Shown here: positions 1 through 9,232 of the stretch, in pieces
How positions within the stretch are numbered: the first letter of the stretch is position 1
Layout of the letters: every line of letters starts with the position of its first letter
Origin: Gammaproteobacteria bacterium
Lineage (GTDB): Bacteria > Pseudomonadota > Gammaproteobacteria > SZUA-229
Direction of reading: 5' to 3'
Assembly (NCBI GenBank): GCA_029882215.1
Contig: JAOULC010000028.1
Location: 1-39,413 of the forward strand
DNA: 39,413 bases
Position numbers and translations under genes: made by a program
The notes under the pieces: generated by a model
The model's database searches: none
What the model was told of the DNA's origin: nothing
The model's input: the letters and a program-made list of their open reading frames with translations, nothing else

Positions 1-1691
1 TTATCAAAGTCATGATGAATATGGGTGTCATGGCAACCATTAATCAGGTCATTGACCAGGAAACGGCAATTCTCGTTACTGAAGAGATGGGACATACCGT
101 AAAAGCTGTGAGTGAAGGTGAGCGTGAAGCCGAATTATTATCGAATATAGACGATGAAGGTATCGAGCGAATTCCACGCCCACCTGTGGTTACGATTATG
201 GGGCATGTTGATCACGGCAAAACATCTTTGCTGGACTATATCCGCAAAACGACTGTTACCAGTGATGAGGCAGGTGGTATTACCCAGCACATCGGTGCAT
301 ATCATGTAGAAACTGATAAAGGCGTTATCACATTCCTTGATACTCCAGGGCATGCTGCGTTTACCTCAATGCGAGCTCGTGGTGCTCAGGCTACCGATAT
401 CGTTATTCTCGTAGTCGCGGCAGATGATGGTGTAATGCCACAGACAATTGAGGCGATTCAGCATGCGAAAGCGGCGAAAGTGCCTTTAATTGTTGCAGTC
501 AACAAAATTGATAAAGAGCAAGCTGATCCTGAGCGCGTTAAAAATGAATTAAGTGCACATGAAGTCATTCCGGAAGAATGGGGTGGTGAGAATATATTTG
601 CACATGTTTCAGCGAAGAGTGGTGAGGGTGTAAAAGAACTCCTTGAAGCTATATCGTTGCAGGCCGAACTGCTCGAATTAACAGCTCGTAAAGATGGCAG
701 TGCAATCGGTACGATTATTGAAGCCTCTCTCGATAAAGGTCGTGGTGTAATGGCTACTGTGCTGGTGCAGAGTGGCACGCTTAAGAAAGGCGATATTCTA
801 ATTGCCGGCAGAGAGTATGGTCGTGTTCGTGCGATGTTTGATGAGAATGGTGTGCCTGTTGATGAGGCCGGACCTTCGATTCCTGTTGTAGTGCTAGGCT
901 TGTCAGGTACTCCGCTAGCGGGTGATGAGGCACAAGTTGTTGAGGATGATCGTAAAGCTCGTGAAGTGACTGAAATGCGCTACCACAAAGAGCGTGATGG
1001 GCGTCTTGCTGCTCAGCAACAGGCTAAATTGGATTCTATGTTTGAAAATATGGGCTCCGACGAAGTTAAAGTACTTAATGTGCTGGTTAAGGCTGATGTG
1101 CAGGGATCATTAGAGGCTATACGTGACTCCTTGATGAAGCTCTCAGCGAGTAATGATGAAATCGCAGTTATTATTGTCGGTAGTGGTGTTGGTGGTATTA
1201 CTGAAACAGACGTTACTTTAGCAGCTGCATCTAATGCAGTGGTCTTAGGTTTTAATGTGAGGGCAGATTCAGCCGCGCGTAGAGCGGTATCAGAACGTGG
1301 AGTCGATCTGCATTATTACAGTGTTATTTACGACTTGATCGATCAGGTAACTGCCTCACTGACAGGCATGCTTGATGTCAGATATGAAGAAAGAATTATT
1401 GGTCTTGCTGAAGTAAAAGATGTCTTCAAATCACCAAAATTTGGTGCGATCGCAGGCAGTATTGTGACCGAGGGAACCATTAAACGCAGTTCACCAATCC
1501 GTGTGTTGCGTGAGAATGTCGTTATTTACGAAGGTGAGCTTGAGTCGTTACGTCGATTTAAAGATGATGTTAATGAAGTTCGAAGTGGTACTGAATGCGG
1601 TATTGGTGTGAAAAACTATACCGATGTGCGTCCTGGCGATCAGATCGAAGTTTTTGATCGTATTGAAGTTAAACGTACATTAAATGCCTAA
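1..1691 (+). CDS. infB: Translation initiation factor IF-2 (5' partial)
   Basis: IF-2 is the GTPase that places initiator fMet-tRNA on the 30S subunit and promotes subunit joining. The reading frame is already open at base 3, so the N-terminal region lies outside the window and the first ATG at base 12 is internal. About 562 residues are visible. The G-domain motifs, counted from that ATG, are GHVDHGKTS near residue 64, GGITQHIGA (switch I), DTPGHAAF (G3), NKID (G4) and SAK (G5), followed by the beta-barrel and C-terminal fMet-tRNA-binding domains. The stop overlaps the rbfA start by 8 nt (ATGCCTAA), so the two genes are probably translationally coupled. Identification is certain; only the start is missing. 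Confidence 0.98.
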   Translation, partial: IKVMMNMGVMATINQVIDQETAILVTEEMGHTVKAVSEGEREAELLSNIDDEGIERIPRPPVVTIMGHVDHGKTSLLDYIRKTTVTSDEAGGITQHIGAYHVETDKGVITFLDTPGHAAFTSMRARGAQATDIVILVVAADDGVMPQTIEAIQHAKAAKVPLIVAVNKIDKEQADPERVKNELSAHEVIPEEWGGENIFAHVSAKSGEGVKELLEAISLQAELLELTARKDGSAIGTIIEASLDKGRGVMATVLVQSGTLKKGDILIAGREYGRVRAMFDENGVPVDEAGPSIPVVVLGLSGTPLAGDEAQVVEDDRKAREVTEMRYHKERDGRLAAQQQAKLDSMFENMGSDEVKVLNVLVKADVQGSLEAIRDSLMKLSASNDEIAVIIVGSGVGGITETDVTLAAASNAVVLGFNVRADSAARRAVSERGVDLHYYSVIYDLIDQVTASLTGMLDVRYEERIIGLAEVKDVFKSPKFGAIAGSIVTEGTIKRSSPIRVLRENVVIYEGELESLRRFKDDVNEVRSGTECGIGVKNYTDVRPGDQIEVFDRIEVKRTLNA

Positions 1692-2070
1692 AGACTTTTC
1701 TCGTACACAGCGTTTGGGTGAGCAGATTCGCAGAGAGTTATCGACGCTCATATTAAACGAAGTGAAAGACCCACGTGTGTCTATGGTATCTCTTACGGCC
1801 ATAAAACTTAGCCGTGATTTAAGCCATGCTACGATTTATTGCTCTGTGATGGATTCGGCGGATAAAACTGAAACTATACAAGCCTTAAATCGAGCCTCCG
1901 GTTTTCTCAGAAAAAAACTGGCGGCAGTCATAACGGCTCGTATAGTGCCTGCGCTCAAATTTATTTACGATGAGAGCATAGAACGAGGCGCCCACCTGAC
2001 TGATCTTATTAATGCTGCACGTAAAGATGATGCAGACAGAAGTCTGATTGATGATGATACTGCAGAATAA
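1684..2070 (+). CDS. rbfA: 30S ribosome-binding factor A
   Basis: RbfA is a small KH-fold protein that binds the 30S precursor and helps mature the 5' end of 16S rRNA; it is a cold-shock assembly factor. The 128-residue product has the family opening (basic N-terminus with [15 protein letters not shown]) and the conserved [10 protein letters not shown] stretch, followed by the segment with [10 protein letters not shown]. Length is normal for the family. Its start overlaps the end of infB by 8 nt, the usual arrangement in gammaproteobacterial infB operons, and truB follows 39 nt later on the same strand. Confidence 0.97.
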   Translation: MPKDFSRTQRLGEQIRRELSTLILNEVKDPRVSMVSLTAIKLSRDLSHATIYCSVMDSADKTETIQALNRASGFLRKKLAAVITARIVPALKFIYDESIERGAHLTDLINAARKDDADRSLIDDDTAE

Positions 2071-2109
2071 TTATTTCTCGGCAATTTCAGAGTTTTAGTA
2101 GAGTGTTAT

Positions 2110-3042
2110 ATGTCCCGTCGTAAATCTCGTGGCCGACTGGTCAGTGGTATCTTGTTATTAAATAAGCCGTTAGAGATGAGTTCTAATAAAGCGCTACAGA
2201 TTGTTAAGCATTTATTTAATGCGGCAAAAGCCGGGCATACTGGTAGTTTAGATCCGTTAGCAACAGGTATGCTGCCGATCTGTTTAGGCGAGGCAACGAA
2301 AGTTTCCCAGTATTTACTGGAGGCGGATAAGGTTTATCAAGTCAGTTTTAAGCTGGGTGAACGCACTGCCACAGGGGATGCTGAAGGTGAAATTGTTGAA
2401 ACTAAGTCTTATGACTTGGTCACAGAGAAACAAATAAACGAGGTGATCCCGGAATTCTTAGGTGATCTCGAGCAAATTCCACCGATGTATTCTGCATTAA
2501 AACATGATGGTCAGCGACTGTATGATCTGGCTCGTCAGGGTGTTGAGGTCGAGCGTAAATCGCGGCATATACATATCAGTGAGATAGAGCTGTTGTCGTT
2601 TGAACAGGGCGTAGTCGAGCTAAAAGTCGCGTGTTCAAAGGGCACTTATATCCGTACCTTGGCAGAGGATATGGCCAGAGCTCTTAATACGGTGTCATAT
2701 GTGACAAAACTGCATCGTCTTGAAGTGGGAAGCTTTTCAGATTATCCAATGGTGACATTAGAGGAACTGAGGCGTGCAGCTGAAGAAGGAGAGCAGCAGC
2801 TGGATAAGAAACTTTTGCCGCTGGATATAGGGATCATGACGATGCCGGAGTTAAAGCTGAACGATGACTTGTCGTACTATATGTGTTTAGGACAGCCTGT
2901 TCAGGTGCCAAATGCGCCGGCAAAAGGGCTGGTGCGTTTGTATAACGATAAGCGTTTTTTAGGTATCGGTGAGATTAATAGTGTCGGACTTGTCGCGCCA
3001 AAACGTCTCATGAGTACACAGGTCAAAACCAGTATTGAATGA
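2110..3042 (+). CDS. truB: tRNA pseudouridine(55) synthase TruB
   Basis: TruB converts U55 of the tRNA T-loop to pseudouridine and also acts as a tRNA folding chaperone. The 310-residue protein has the catalytic motif GHTGSLDPLATGMLP, with the nucleophilic aspartate at D48. It also has the conserved Y-S-A-L-K motif near residue 126 and the R-T-L-A segment (IRTLAEDMAR). A C-terminal extension of about 70 residues fits the PUA-like end of gammaproteobacterial TruB. It sits between rbfA and rpsO, as in Escherichia coli. The ribosome-binding site before the ATG is weak (GAGTG), which is compatible with coupling to upstream translation. Confidence 0.97.
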   Translation: MSRRKSRGRLVSGILLLNKPLEMSSNKALQIVKHLFNAAKAGHTGSLDPLATGMLPICLGEATKVSQYLLEADKVYQVSFKLGERTATGDAEGEIVETKSYDLVTEKQINEVIPEFLGDLEQIPPMYSALKHDGQRLYDLARQGVEVERKSRHIHISEIELLSFEQGVVELKVACSKGTYIRTLAEDMARALNTVSYVTKLHRLEVGSFSDYPMVTLEELRRAAEEGEQQLDKKLLPLDIGIMTMPELKLNDDLSYYMCLGQPVQVPNAPAKGLVRLYNDKRFLGIGEINSVGLVAPKRLMSTQVKTSIE

Positions 3043-3111
3043 GAAACTACCGAAGATACAATTAATTTACAGATATTTAGGCTAAAGTTGTCTAAAAATC
3101 AAAAACTTGTT

Positions 3112-3139
3112 TTGTCATGAATAAATATCATGGTAAAAT
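3112..3139 (+). promoter_or_regulatory. Sigma-70-type promoter for rpsO-pnp
   Basis: TTGTCA at 3112-3117 and TAAAAT at 3134-3139 are separated by 16 nt. They lie in the 138-nt AT-rich gap between truB and rpsO, about 40 nt upstream of the rpsO start. An rpsO promoter at this position is known in enterobacteria. The hexamers are read directly; activity is inferred. Confidence 0.55.
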
Positions 3140-3180
3140 CTCATGATTAGTATTAGCTATAAATTGTCCAGGAGCAATCA

Positions 3181-3450
3181 ATGGCATTAACCAGCGCCAA
3201 CAAGGCGGAAGTAGTAAAGTCTTACCAGACTGTTGAAAATGATACCGGCTCACCAGAAGTACAGGTGGCTTTATTAACGGCACGTATTACTGACTTAACA
3301 GGTCATTTTCAAAGCCATAAACATGACCATCACTCTCGTCGTGGTTTGTTAAAATTGGTTAACCAGCGCCGTAAATTGTTGGATTACCTTAAAGGTAAGA
3401 GCCAGGAGCGTTATAAAGACCTTATCACTCGTTTAGGGCTACGCCGCTAA
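3181..3450 (+). CDS. rpsO: 30S ribosomal protein S15
   Basis: S15 is a primary 16S rRNA-binding protein that nucleates assembly of the central domain of the 30S subunit. The 89-residue length is the family norm. The conserved features are visible: [14 protein letters not shown], the [13 protein letters not shown] rRNA-binding loop, and the C-terminal [21 protein letters not shown]-type end. AGGAG at 3170-3174 is well placed before the ATG. The next gene is pnp, giving the classic rpsO-pnp pair. In E. coli S15 represses its own translation through a leader pseudoknot; I did not establish an equivalent here. Confidence 0.98.
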   Translation: MALTSANKAEVVKSYQTVENDTGSPEVQVALLTARITDLTGHFQSHKHDHHSRRGLLKLVNQRRKLLDYLKGKSQERYKDLITRLGLRR

Positions 3451-3458
3451 ATTTTGTA

Positions 3459-3511
3459 AGGGCTGTCTGCTGGTTTTAGCCCTGGTAACGGGGCATGAGT
3501 AATTCAGCCCC
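3459..3511 (+). promoter_or_regulatory. Two leader hairpins upstream of pnp
   Basis: AGGGCT at 3459-3464 pairs with AGCCCT at 3478-3483. GGGGC plus TGA at 3490-3498 pairs with TCA plus GCCCC at 3504-3511, with one bulged A. Neither is followed by a T-run, so they do not look like full intrinsic terminators. In E. coli the pnp leader forms an RNase III-cleaved stem-loop that underlies PNPase autoregulation; these hairpins occupy the same place, and equivalent function is inferred. Confidence 0.4.
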
Positions 3512-3529
3512 TCACCAAGGAAATATCCA

Positions 3530-5617
3530 GTGAATCCTATAACAAAAACATTCCAATATGGTGACAACACAGTCACCATTACGACTGGTGAGATTGCGCG
3601 CCAGGCATCAGGTGCAGTATTCGTCGATATGGACGGTACTGTGGTCATGGTTACTGCTGTTGCAGTGAAAGAAGAAGTGGCAGGTCGCGACTTTTTTCCA
3701 TTGACTGTCAACTATCAGGAAAAAACCTACGCTGCCGGTAAAATACCGGGTGGCTTCTTCAAGCGTGAAGGCCGTCCAAGCGAAAAAGAAACACTGACTA
3801 GTCGCCTTATCGATCGTCCAATCCGTCCATTATTCCCTGAAGGTTTCACTAACGAAGTACAGATCATTGCAACTGTTATGTCGTTGAACCCTGAAATTGA
3901 CCCTGATATAGGCGCATTAATTGGTGCGTCAGCTGCGTTGTCAATCAGTGGCGCGCCATTTAACGGTCCCATTGGTGCTGCCCGTGTTGCCTATATTAAT
4001 GAAGAATATGTTATTAATCCTACTCTTGCTCAATTAGAGGATTCAAAACTGGATCTGGTTGTTGCAGGTACGGCTGATGCAGTCTTAATGGTAGAGTCAG
4101 AAGCAGATCAGTTATCTGAAAAAGTAATGCTGGATGCCGTTATGTACGGTCATGAGCAATTACAGACAGTTATTACAGCTATAAACGAGCTGGCACAGGA
4201 AGTGGGTGTTACCCCTTGGAACTGGACTGCACCAGAGCCAAATACAGCGCTGGAAACGGCAATTGCTGATTTTGCAACTGCGGATTTAACCAAAGCTTAT
4301 CAGATTGCTATCAAGTTAGATCGTTATGCAGCTGTTGGTGTTGTGCGTGATGCTACGATTGCTCAATTGGCATCTGATGAGTGGAGTGCTGATGAAATCA
4401 GCACTGTGTTCCACGAGTTAGAAGGTAAAATTGTCCGAAGCCGTATCATTGCCGGTGAAAAACGAATTGATGGCCGTGGTACTGATGATGTGCGTCAAAT
4501 CACTGCACGTACAGGCATTCTACCGCGTACACATGGCTCAGCTTTATTCACACGAGGTGAAACTCAGGCATTAGTAGTCACTACACTAGGTACAGATCGT
4601 GATGCTCAGATCATCGATGCTTTAGAAGGTTCACGTCGTGATCCGTTCATGCTGCACTATAATTTCCCGCCATTCTCTGTTGGTGAAGCAGGTCGTGTTG
4701 GTACGCCAGGGCGTCGTGAAGTTGGCCATGGCCGTTTAGCTAAGCGCGGTATTATGGCGTGTATGCCAACGCTTGAAGAGTACCCATATGTTATTCGTGT
4801 CGTTTCAGAGATTACAGAATCAAACGGCTCCAGTTCTATGGCTTCTGTTTGTGGTACATCAATGGCACTGATGGATGCAGGTGTTCCTCTTAAGGCTCCG
4901 GTTGCAGGTATTGCAATGGGTCTGATTAAAGAGGGTGACGATTTTGCTGTATTAACAGATATTCTGGGTGATGAAGATCACTTAGGTGATATGGACTTCA
5001 AAGTAGCGGGTACTGTAAATGGTGTTAACGCATTGCAAATGGATATTAAAATCCAAGGTATTACTCGTGAAATCATGGATAAGGCCTTAGTAAAAGCACA
5101 GGCTGCTCGTTTGTATATTCTAGAAGAAATGAATAAAGTCATTTCTGAAGCTCGTACAGATATGTCTGAGTATGCGCCTCGTTATGTTACGATCAAGATT
5201 AATCCTGACAAGATCCGTGACGTTATTGGTAAAGGTGGCTCGGTTATTCGTTCAATTACAGAAGAAACTGGTGCCAGTATTGATATTGATGATGAAGGTA
5301 ATGTGAAAATTGCTTCTGCTGATCTGGCTGCTGCCGAAGAGGCCAGAATTCGTATTGAGCAGATCACGTCAGATGCTGAAGTAGGAAAAGTCTATAACGG
5401 TACAGTTAAGAAGATCATGGACTTTGGCGCATTTGTAGAGATTTTACCAGGTAAAGATGGTCTGGTTCATATTTCTCAAATCAGTGAAGAGCGTGTTGAA
5501 TCGGTAACTGATAAATTGAAAGAAGGTGAGACCGTTCAGGTTAAAGTTCTTGAAATTGATAAGCAAGGTCGTATTCGATTAAGCATGAAAGCTGTAAATG
5601 AAACTGCAGAAGCATAA
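3530..5617 (+). CDS. pnp: Polyribonucleotide nucleotidyltransferase (PNPase)
   Basis: PNPase is a trimeric, phosphate-dependent 3'-to-5' exoribonuclease and a degradosome component. The 695-residue protein has the full domain order: a first RNase PH-like domain (about 1-230), a helical linker, and a second, catalytic RNase PH domain beginning near [17 protein letters not shown] domain ([18 protein letters not shown]) and a C-terminal S1 domain ([18 protein letters not shown]) follow. The start is GTG at 3530, chosen because AAGGA at 3517-3521 sits 8 nt upstream and the encoded N-terminus matches the family. It is the last gene before the strand switch and is followed by a strong terminator. 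Confidence 0.97.
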   Translation: MNPITKTFQYGDNTVTITTGEIARQASGAVFVDMDGTVVMVTAVAVKEEVAGRDFFPLTVNYQEKTYAAGKIPGGFFKREGRPSEKETLTSRLIDRPIRPLFPEGFTNEVQIIATVMSLNPEIDPDIGALIGASAALSISGAPFNGPIGAARVAYINEEYVINPTLAQLEDSKLDLVVAGTADAVLMVESEADQLSEKVMLDAVMYGHEQLQTVITAINELAQEVGVTPWNWTAPEPNTALETAIADFATADLTKAYQIAIKLDRYAAVGVVRDATIAQLASDEWSADEISTVFHELEGKIVRSRIIAGEKRIDGRGTDDVRQITARTGILPRTHGSALFTRGETQALVVTTLGTDRDAQIIDALEGSRRDPFMLHYNFPPFSVGEAGRVGTPGRREVGHGRLAKRGIMACMPTLEEYPYVIRVVSEITESNGSSSMASVCGTSMALMDAGVPLKAPVAGIAMGLIKEGDDFAVLTDILGDEDHLGDMDFKVAGTVNGVNALQMDIKIQGITREIMDKALVKAQAARLYILEEMNKVISEARTDMSEYAPRYVTIKINPDKIRDVIGKGGSVIRSITEETGASIDIDDEGNVKIASADLAAAEEARIRIEQITSDAEVGKVYNGTVKKIMDFGAFVEILPGKDGLVHISQISEERVESVTDKLKEGETVQVKVLEIDKQGRIRLSMKAVNETAEA

Positions 5618-5640
5618 TTCAGTCTCATTCAGTTAGTTAA

Positions 5641-5669
5641 AAAAAAGAGGCCATAGGCCTCTTTTTTTT
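5641..5669 (+). terminator. Bidirectional intrinsic terminator between pnp and prsR
   Basis: AAAAAAGAGGCC (5641-5652), an ATA loop and GGCCTC followed by eight T (to 5669). The A-run on one side and T-run on the other let it work on both strands, serving pnp (+) and prsR (-), which converge here. Confidence 0.85.
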
Positions 5670-5684
5670 GTTTATTATTTTCGT

Positions 5685-7070
5685 TTAAGAATTCAGCTGT
5701 TCCTTTTGTTTTACCTGGATATCATATTTTTCTAACAGTGAGTATAGGGTGGGGCGTGTCACGCCAAGTAGCCGTGATGTTTGCGCTATTTTACCGTGGC
5801 AGTGATTAAGGGCTCTTAAGATGGCATGTCTTTCTGCATCAGCACGCACTTCTCTTAAATTAAATGGCATTAGCTCCTCGTTATTATCAGTGTCAAGATC
5901 GAGATCTTCAGCTGTAATATACTGTCCATTTGACATAATGACAGCGCGTTTGATTTTATTGACTAGCTCGCGTACATTACCCGGCCATGAGTGTTGCTCA
6001 ACGGCTTTTAAGGCTTCATCATTAAAGCGTTTCTTGGTTGTGCCCTGACTGGTTGCAATGGACTCTAATAATGCATTAGCTATGATGATTGAGTCACCTT
6101 GCCGCTCTCGCAGTGATGGTACATCGATAATGATTTCACTGAGCCGATAAAACAGATCTTCACGGAACAGACCTTCAGTTATCAGGTGGCGCAGATCTTG
6201 ATGTGTGGCACAGACAATCCTAACATCGATAGGGATTTCCTGTGTGCCACCGACGCGCTCAATTTTCCGTTCCTGCAGGAAACGAAGTAATTTTGCCTGT
6301 AAGGCCGGAGGCATGTCGCCAATTTCGTCAAGAAATAGTGTGCCTTTATCAGTGACTTCAATCTTTCCCTTTTTTAAGGCGTTGGCGCCGGTAAACGCGC
6401 CTTTTTCATGGCCAAATAGTTCGCTTTCAAGAAGGTTTTCCGGGATAGCAGCGCAGTTAATGGCAGAAAACGGTGCATCCGAGCGGTTACTGGCAGTATG
6501 TAGTGCTCTGGCGATTAATTCCTTGCCGGTACCTGTTTTGCCTAAGATGAGGGTAGAAATATCCGAAGGGGCTACTTTCTCAATCATTTGAATGATATTG
6601 AGCATTTCGGGGCTTGATGTAATGATTCCAAAGTTATTATTATGAGCTTTGCTTTTCTCATACTCGCGAGTTTTCTGCTCAAGTCTTGCCAGGATAAATG
6701 CGCGGTCTACTACAAATGATAGTGTATCGGCATCAACCGGTTTTTGATAAAAGTCATAGGCCCCCATTCCGATCGCTTTTACGGCGTTTTCTTTTTCTTC
6801 CCGACCGGTAATAATAATAATTTTCGTATTCGGAGCCAGAGTTAAGATTTCTTCCAGTAATTTAAACCCTTCAGCGGAGCCGCCAGGATCTGGTGGAAGG
6901 CCTAAGTCAAGTGTGACAACGGCAGGCTCATATCGTCGCAGTGCTGTTAACGCAGATTTATTATCGTGGGCGATGATAACTTCTATGTCATCATTGAAAC
7001 ACCACTTCATCTGGCTTTGCAGTCCAGGATCATCCTCGATTACTAAAAGTGTACGTTTTTCTACTTTCAC
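5685..7070 (-). CDS. prsR: PrsR-type sigma-54-dependent response regulator
   Basis: This is the response regulator of the PEP-CTERM/exosortase two-component system. The 461 residues comprise a receiver domain (acidic IEDD near 11-14, phospho-acceptor D55) and an AAA+ sigma-54 activation domain. The AAA+ domain has Walker A GKTGTGKE at 177-184, GAFTGA at 224-229 (the sigma-54 contact loop), Walker B LFLDE near 245-249 and the RxDLFYRL segment. A Fis-type helix-turn-helix closes the protein. The start is GTG at 7070-7068; its ribosome-binding site AGGAA lies inside the last codons of prsK, 3 nt away, so the two are coupled. The assignment rests on domain order plus the prsK, xrtA and prsT neighbours. 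Confidence 0.88.
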   Translation of the reverse strand: MKVEKRTLLVIEDDPGLQSQMKWCFNDDIEVIIAHDNKSALTALRRYEPAVVTLDLGLPPDPGGSAEGFKLLEEILTLAPNTKIIIITGREEKENAVKAIGMGAYDFYQKPVDADTLSFVVDRAFILARLEQKTREYEKSKAHNNNFGIITSSPEMLNIIQMIEKVAPSDISTLILGKTGTGKELIARALHTASNRSDAPFSAINCAAIPENLLESELFGHEKGAFTGANALKKGKIEVTDKGTLFLDEIGDMPPALQAKLLRFLQERKIERVGGTQEIPIDVRIVCATHQDLRHLITEGLFREDLFYRLSEIIIDVPSLRERQGDSIIIANALLESIATSQGTTKKRFNDEALKAVEQHSWPGNVRELVNKIKRAVIMSNGQYITAEDLDLDTDNNEELMPFNLREVRADAERHAILRALNHCHGKIAQTSRLLGVTRPTLYSLLEKYDIQVKQKEQLNS

Positions 7071-7073
7071 AAT

Positions 7074-9149
7074 TCATTCCTGCTTGTAAATCGGCAATGT
7101 TATGGTAAATGTTGTACCTTGGCCTAAATGGCTTTCAACACTAATGTCGCCTTCAGCAGCGCGTATGTATTGCCTGCACTGATAAACGCCTATGCCCATG
7201 CCTGATAGTCCTTTAGTACTGCTAAATGGCTTAAACAGACTGTTTTTAATAAATGACTGATCCATGCCGCATCCATTATCAATTATATTTATTAGAACAG
7301 TGTGGTTTTTTTTCTCTACCGCTATATTAATGTATCCATCATCAGATGTCGCTTCTTGTGCATTTTTTATGATATGAGTGATGGCAGAAAGAATTTGTTC
7401 CTGTGAAACATTAATAATTAACCTGTTAGATGGAAACTGTGTGATCTTAGGTACCGGCTTGTTGTTATTATGTTCCTGAATAAGACTCAATAATAGCTTT
7501 TCTAAATCAAGTTCATGGGTTTCATTTTTAGCGGTCTCGCGCTTTAATTGTTTTAGTAAACTTTGCATTTTACTGACACTGTGTTCGGTTGTTGAAATCA
7601 TGTCATCAATGAACGCGGGGTTGTTTTTATGCTGCTTTGCATTTTTACCTAGTAATGATAGCTGTGATACCACAGTCTTAATATCATGTATTACAAAAGC
7701 AGACATTTGGTTATAGGCTTCAAACTGTCTGGAGTTAGCAAGTGCCTCACTGTCCAGCATCTGGGCCAGTGCACTTGCTGCCTGATGACCAGATATCTTT
7801 AGAATATCGTAGTCTTCCCAGTTAAACTCTATATTAGCATGTGAGTGTGATAGTGTAATAAAGCCTACAAGACTTGTCTGGATGTTGAGAGGTAGAATGA
7901 GCCAGGCATTAGAGAGAGACAAAATAGTATTCGGTAGAACAAGTCCGGGGTAGTGCTTATTATCCTCTTTATATTCATCAATGTTAATGATCCAGTTTTT
8001 TTCCCGTAAATATAACAAAAAGTCCTGTTCGTCAATATTAGGCTGCAAGTGAGCCCAGTTAGCATGATAGTCTTCAGTGTATATATAAATACCACCTTCA
8101 TTCTTAAGCCATATTCCGCCACCTGTACTATTGACCATAGAACTGATCTGGCGCAGTGCCCGATAGGCTAATTTATCATCCTGATTTTGTATGAATAGTG
8201 CCTTGGTCATCGAAACCCATTCATGTCGATAGTCATAATGATAACGGAAGAAATGTCGGCTGATATAGACAATGAGTCTGGCTCTCATCTGCCGGGACAT
8301 AATCAGGATAAAAAATGCTAGGATCGAACCAATGAAAAAAATAGTTTGTAGTAAACTTCCCCATTCTCCGCCAGTGGCTTTGATATAGTAGCCTGCTGTC
8401 GCCATTAAGACGAGATATATGCCGGATATAGCGAGTGCGCCTGTATGAAAAACAACTCGCCTAGATACATTGAGTTCCAGGCGCCAGACGGGATTTCTTG
8501 AAATGGTAATAAATAACAGGGGAACAATAAAAATTTGAATAAATCCGCGTGATACTAATAGTGACTCTTCAATTTTATTAAATAATAAAGCGTCGCTAAA
8601 CATAAAAAAATCATAGGCAAACATACTGCCTGTAGCGAGACATAGAAACTTTATATTCCAAAGCCGGTCCCTGTGCGTGTTTCGCATGACTTGCTCAACA
8701 AGCGCGAGCCCCAGAATTGATACAGCTGTTAAACAGAGTAAATAGAATTTTGTACCATATATGAAACTAAGGCTTTCAACTGAAAAAAATGGCCGCGTGA
8801 TAGTTACTGAAAGCAAAACAACATTGATTGAAAATGCTGCAATTGTTAGCGAGAGTAAAATTTTATTTCTTGTAAGATTTTGATGGCTGGCGGTATATAG
8901 AACTGATAATAAAAGAGCTATCCAAGTTGCATATTTAATAATTTCGAGTGACTGATATACAACAACATCGAGTACGTCGTATTGTAGCTGAGTGGCAAGT
9001 ACCAGAAACCAGAAAGAAGTTGAAAAAGCAGCTAGTGCAATTAGTTTATTAGAAATACCAGTGGTGATGTTAGGTAATGAGCGAATAAAAAGCGCAAAGT
9101 AAAGAATGGCTGCAGAGTAATAACTGATTAAACTAATGCTTTGATCCAT
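7074..9149 (-). CDS. prsK: PrsK-type membrane sensor histidine kinase
   Basis: This is the partner kinase of PrsR, typical of exosortase A loci. The 691 residues start with about 290 residues of hydrophobic segments forming a multi-pass membrane domain. A cytoplasmic GAF-like region (about 310-465), a dimerisation helix with phospho-acceptor histidine in FVIHDIKT (H488) and a C-terminal HATPase domain follow. The HATPase domain has N-box NAQEA, G1 DNGCGMD and the G2-type GMGIGVYQCRQYI. The signal sensed is unknown. No strong ribosome-binding site precedes the ATG at 9149. A terminator-like hairpin at 9191-9219 separates it from the decayed gene upstream, so prsK-prsR is probably its own transcription unit. 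Confidence 0.88.
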   Translation of the reverse strand: MDQSISLISYYSAAILYFALFIRSLPNITTGISNKLIALAAFSTSFWFLVLATQLQYDVLDVVVYQSLEIIKYATWIALLLSVLYTASHQNLTRNKILLSLTIAAFSINVVLLSVTITRPFFSVESLSFIYGTKFYLLCLTAVSILGLALVEQVMRNTHRDRLWNIKFLCLATGSMFAYDFFMFSDALLFNKIEESLLVSRGFIQIFIVPLLFITISRNPVWRLELNVSRRVVFHTGALAISGIYLVLMATAGYYIKATGGEWGSLLQTIFFIGSILAFFILIMSRQMRARLIVYISRHFFRYHYDYRHEWVSMTKALFIQNQDDKLAYRALRQISSMVNSTGGGIWLKNEGGIYIYTEDYHANWAHLQPNIDEQDFLLYLREKNWIINIDEYKEDNKHYPGLVLPNTILSLSNAWLILPLNIQTSLVGFITLSHSHANIEFNWEDYDILKISGHQAASALAQMLDSEALANSRQFEAYNQMSAFVIHDIKTVVSQLSLLGKNAKQHKNNPAFIDDMISTTEHSVSKMQSLLKQLKRETAKNETHELDLEKLLLSLIQEHNNNKPVPKITQFPSNRLIINVSQEQILSAITHIIKNAQEATSDDGYINIAVEKKNHTVLINIIDNGCGMDQSFIKNSLFKPFSSTKGLSGMGIGVYQCRQYIRAAEGDISVESHLGQGTTFTITLPIYKQE

Positions 9150-9190
9150 AGGTTATCTAATTGTTATTGTTCTATTGTGGCAATTATAAC

Positions 9191-9219
9191 AAAAAAACGC
9201 TATAGAGAGCGGTTTTTTT
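9191..9219 (-). terminator. Intrinsic terminator between the decayed PEP-CTERM gene and prsK
   Basis: An A7 run, CGCT (9198-9201), a six-base loop and AGCG (9208-9211), then a bulged G and T7. Read on the minus strand it ends in seven T, 14 nt beyond the 3' end of the decayed reading frame at 9233. A terminator here suggests that the decayed gene once had its own transcript. Confidence 0.6.
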
Positions 9220-9232
9220 GGCTAATTAAATA

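Noticed and set aside
6205-6591. 128-codon frame antisense to prsR
   Set aside because: It lies entirely over the conserved AAA+ domain of prsR and shows no domain of its own.
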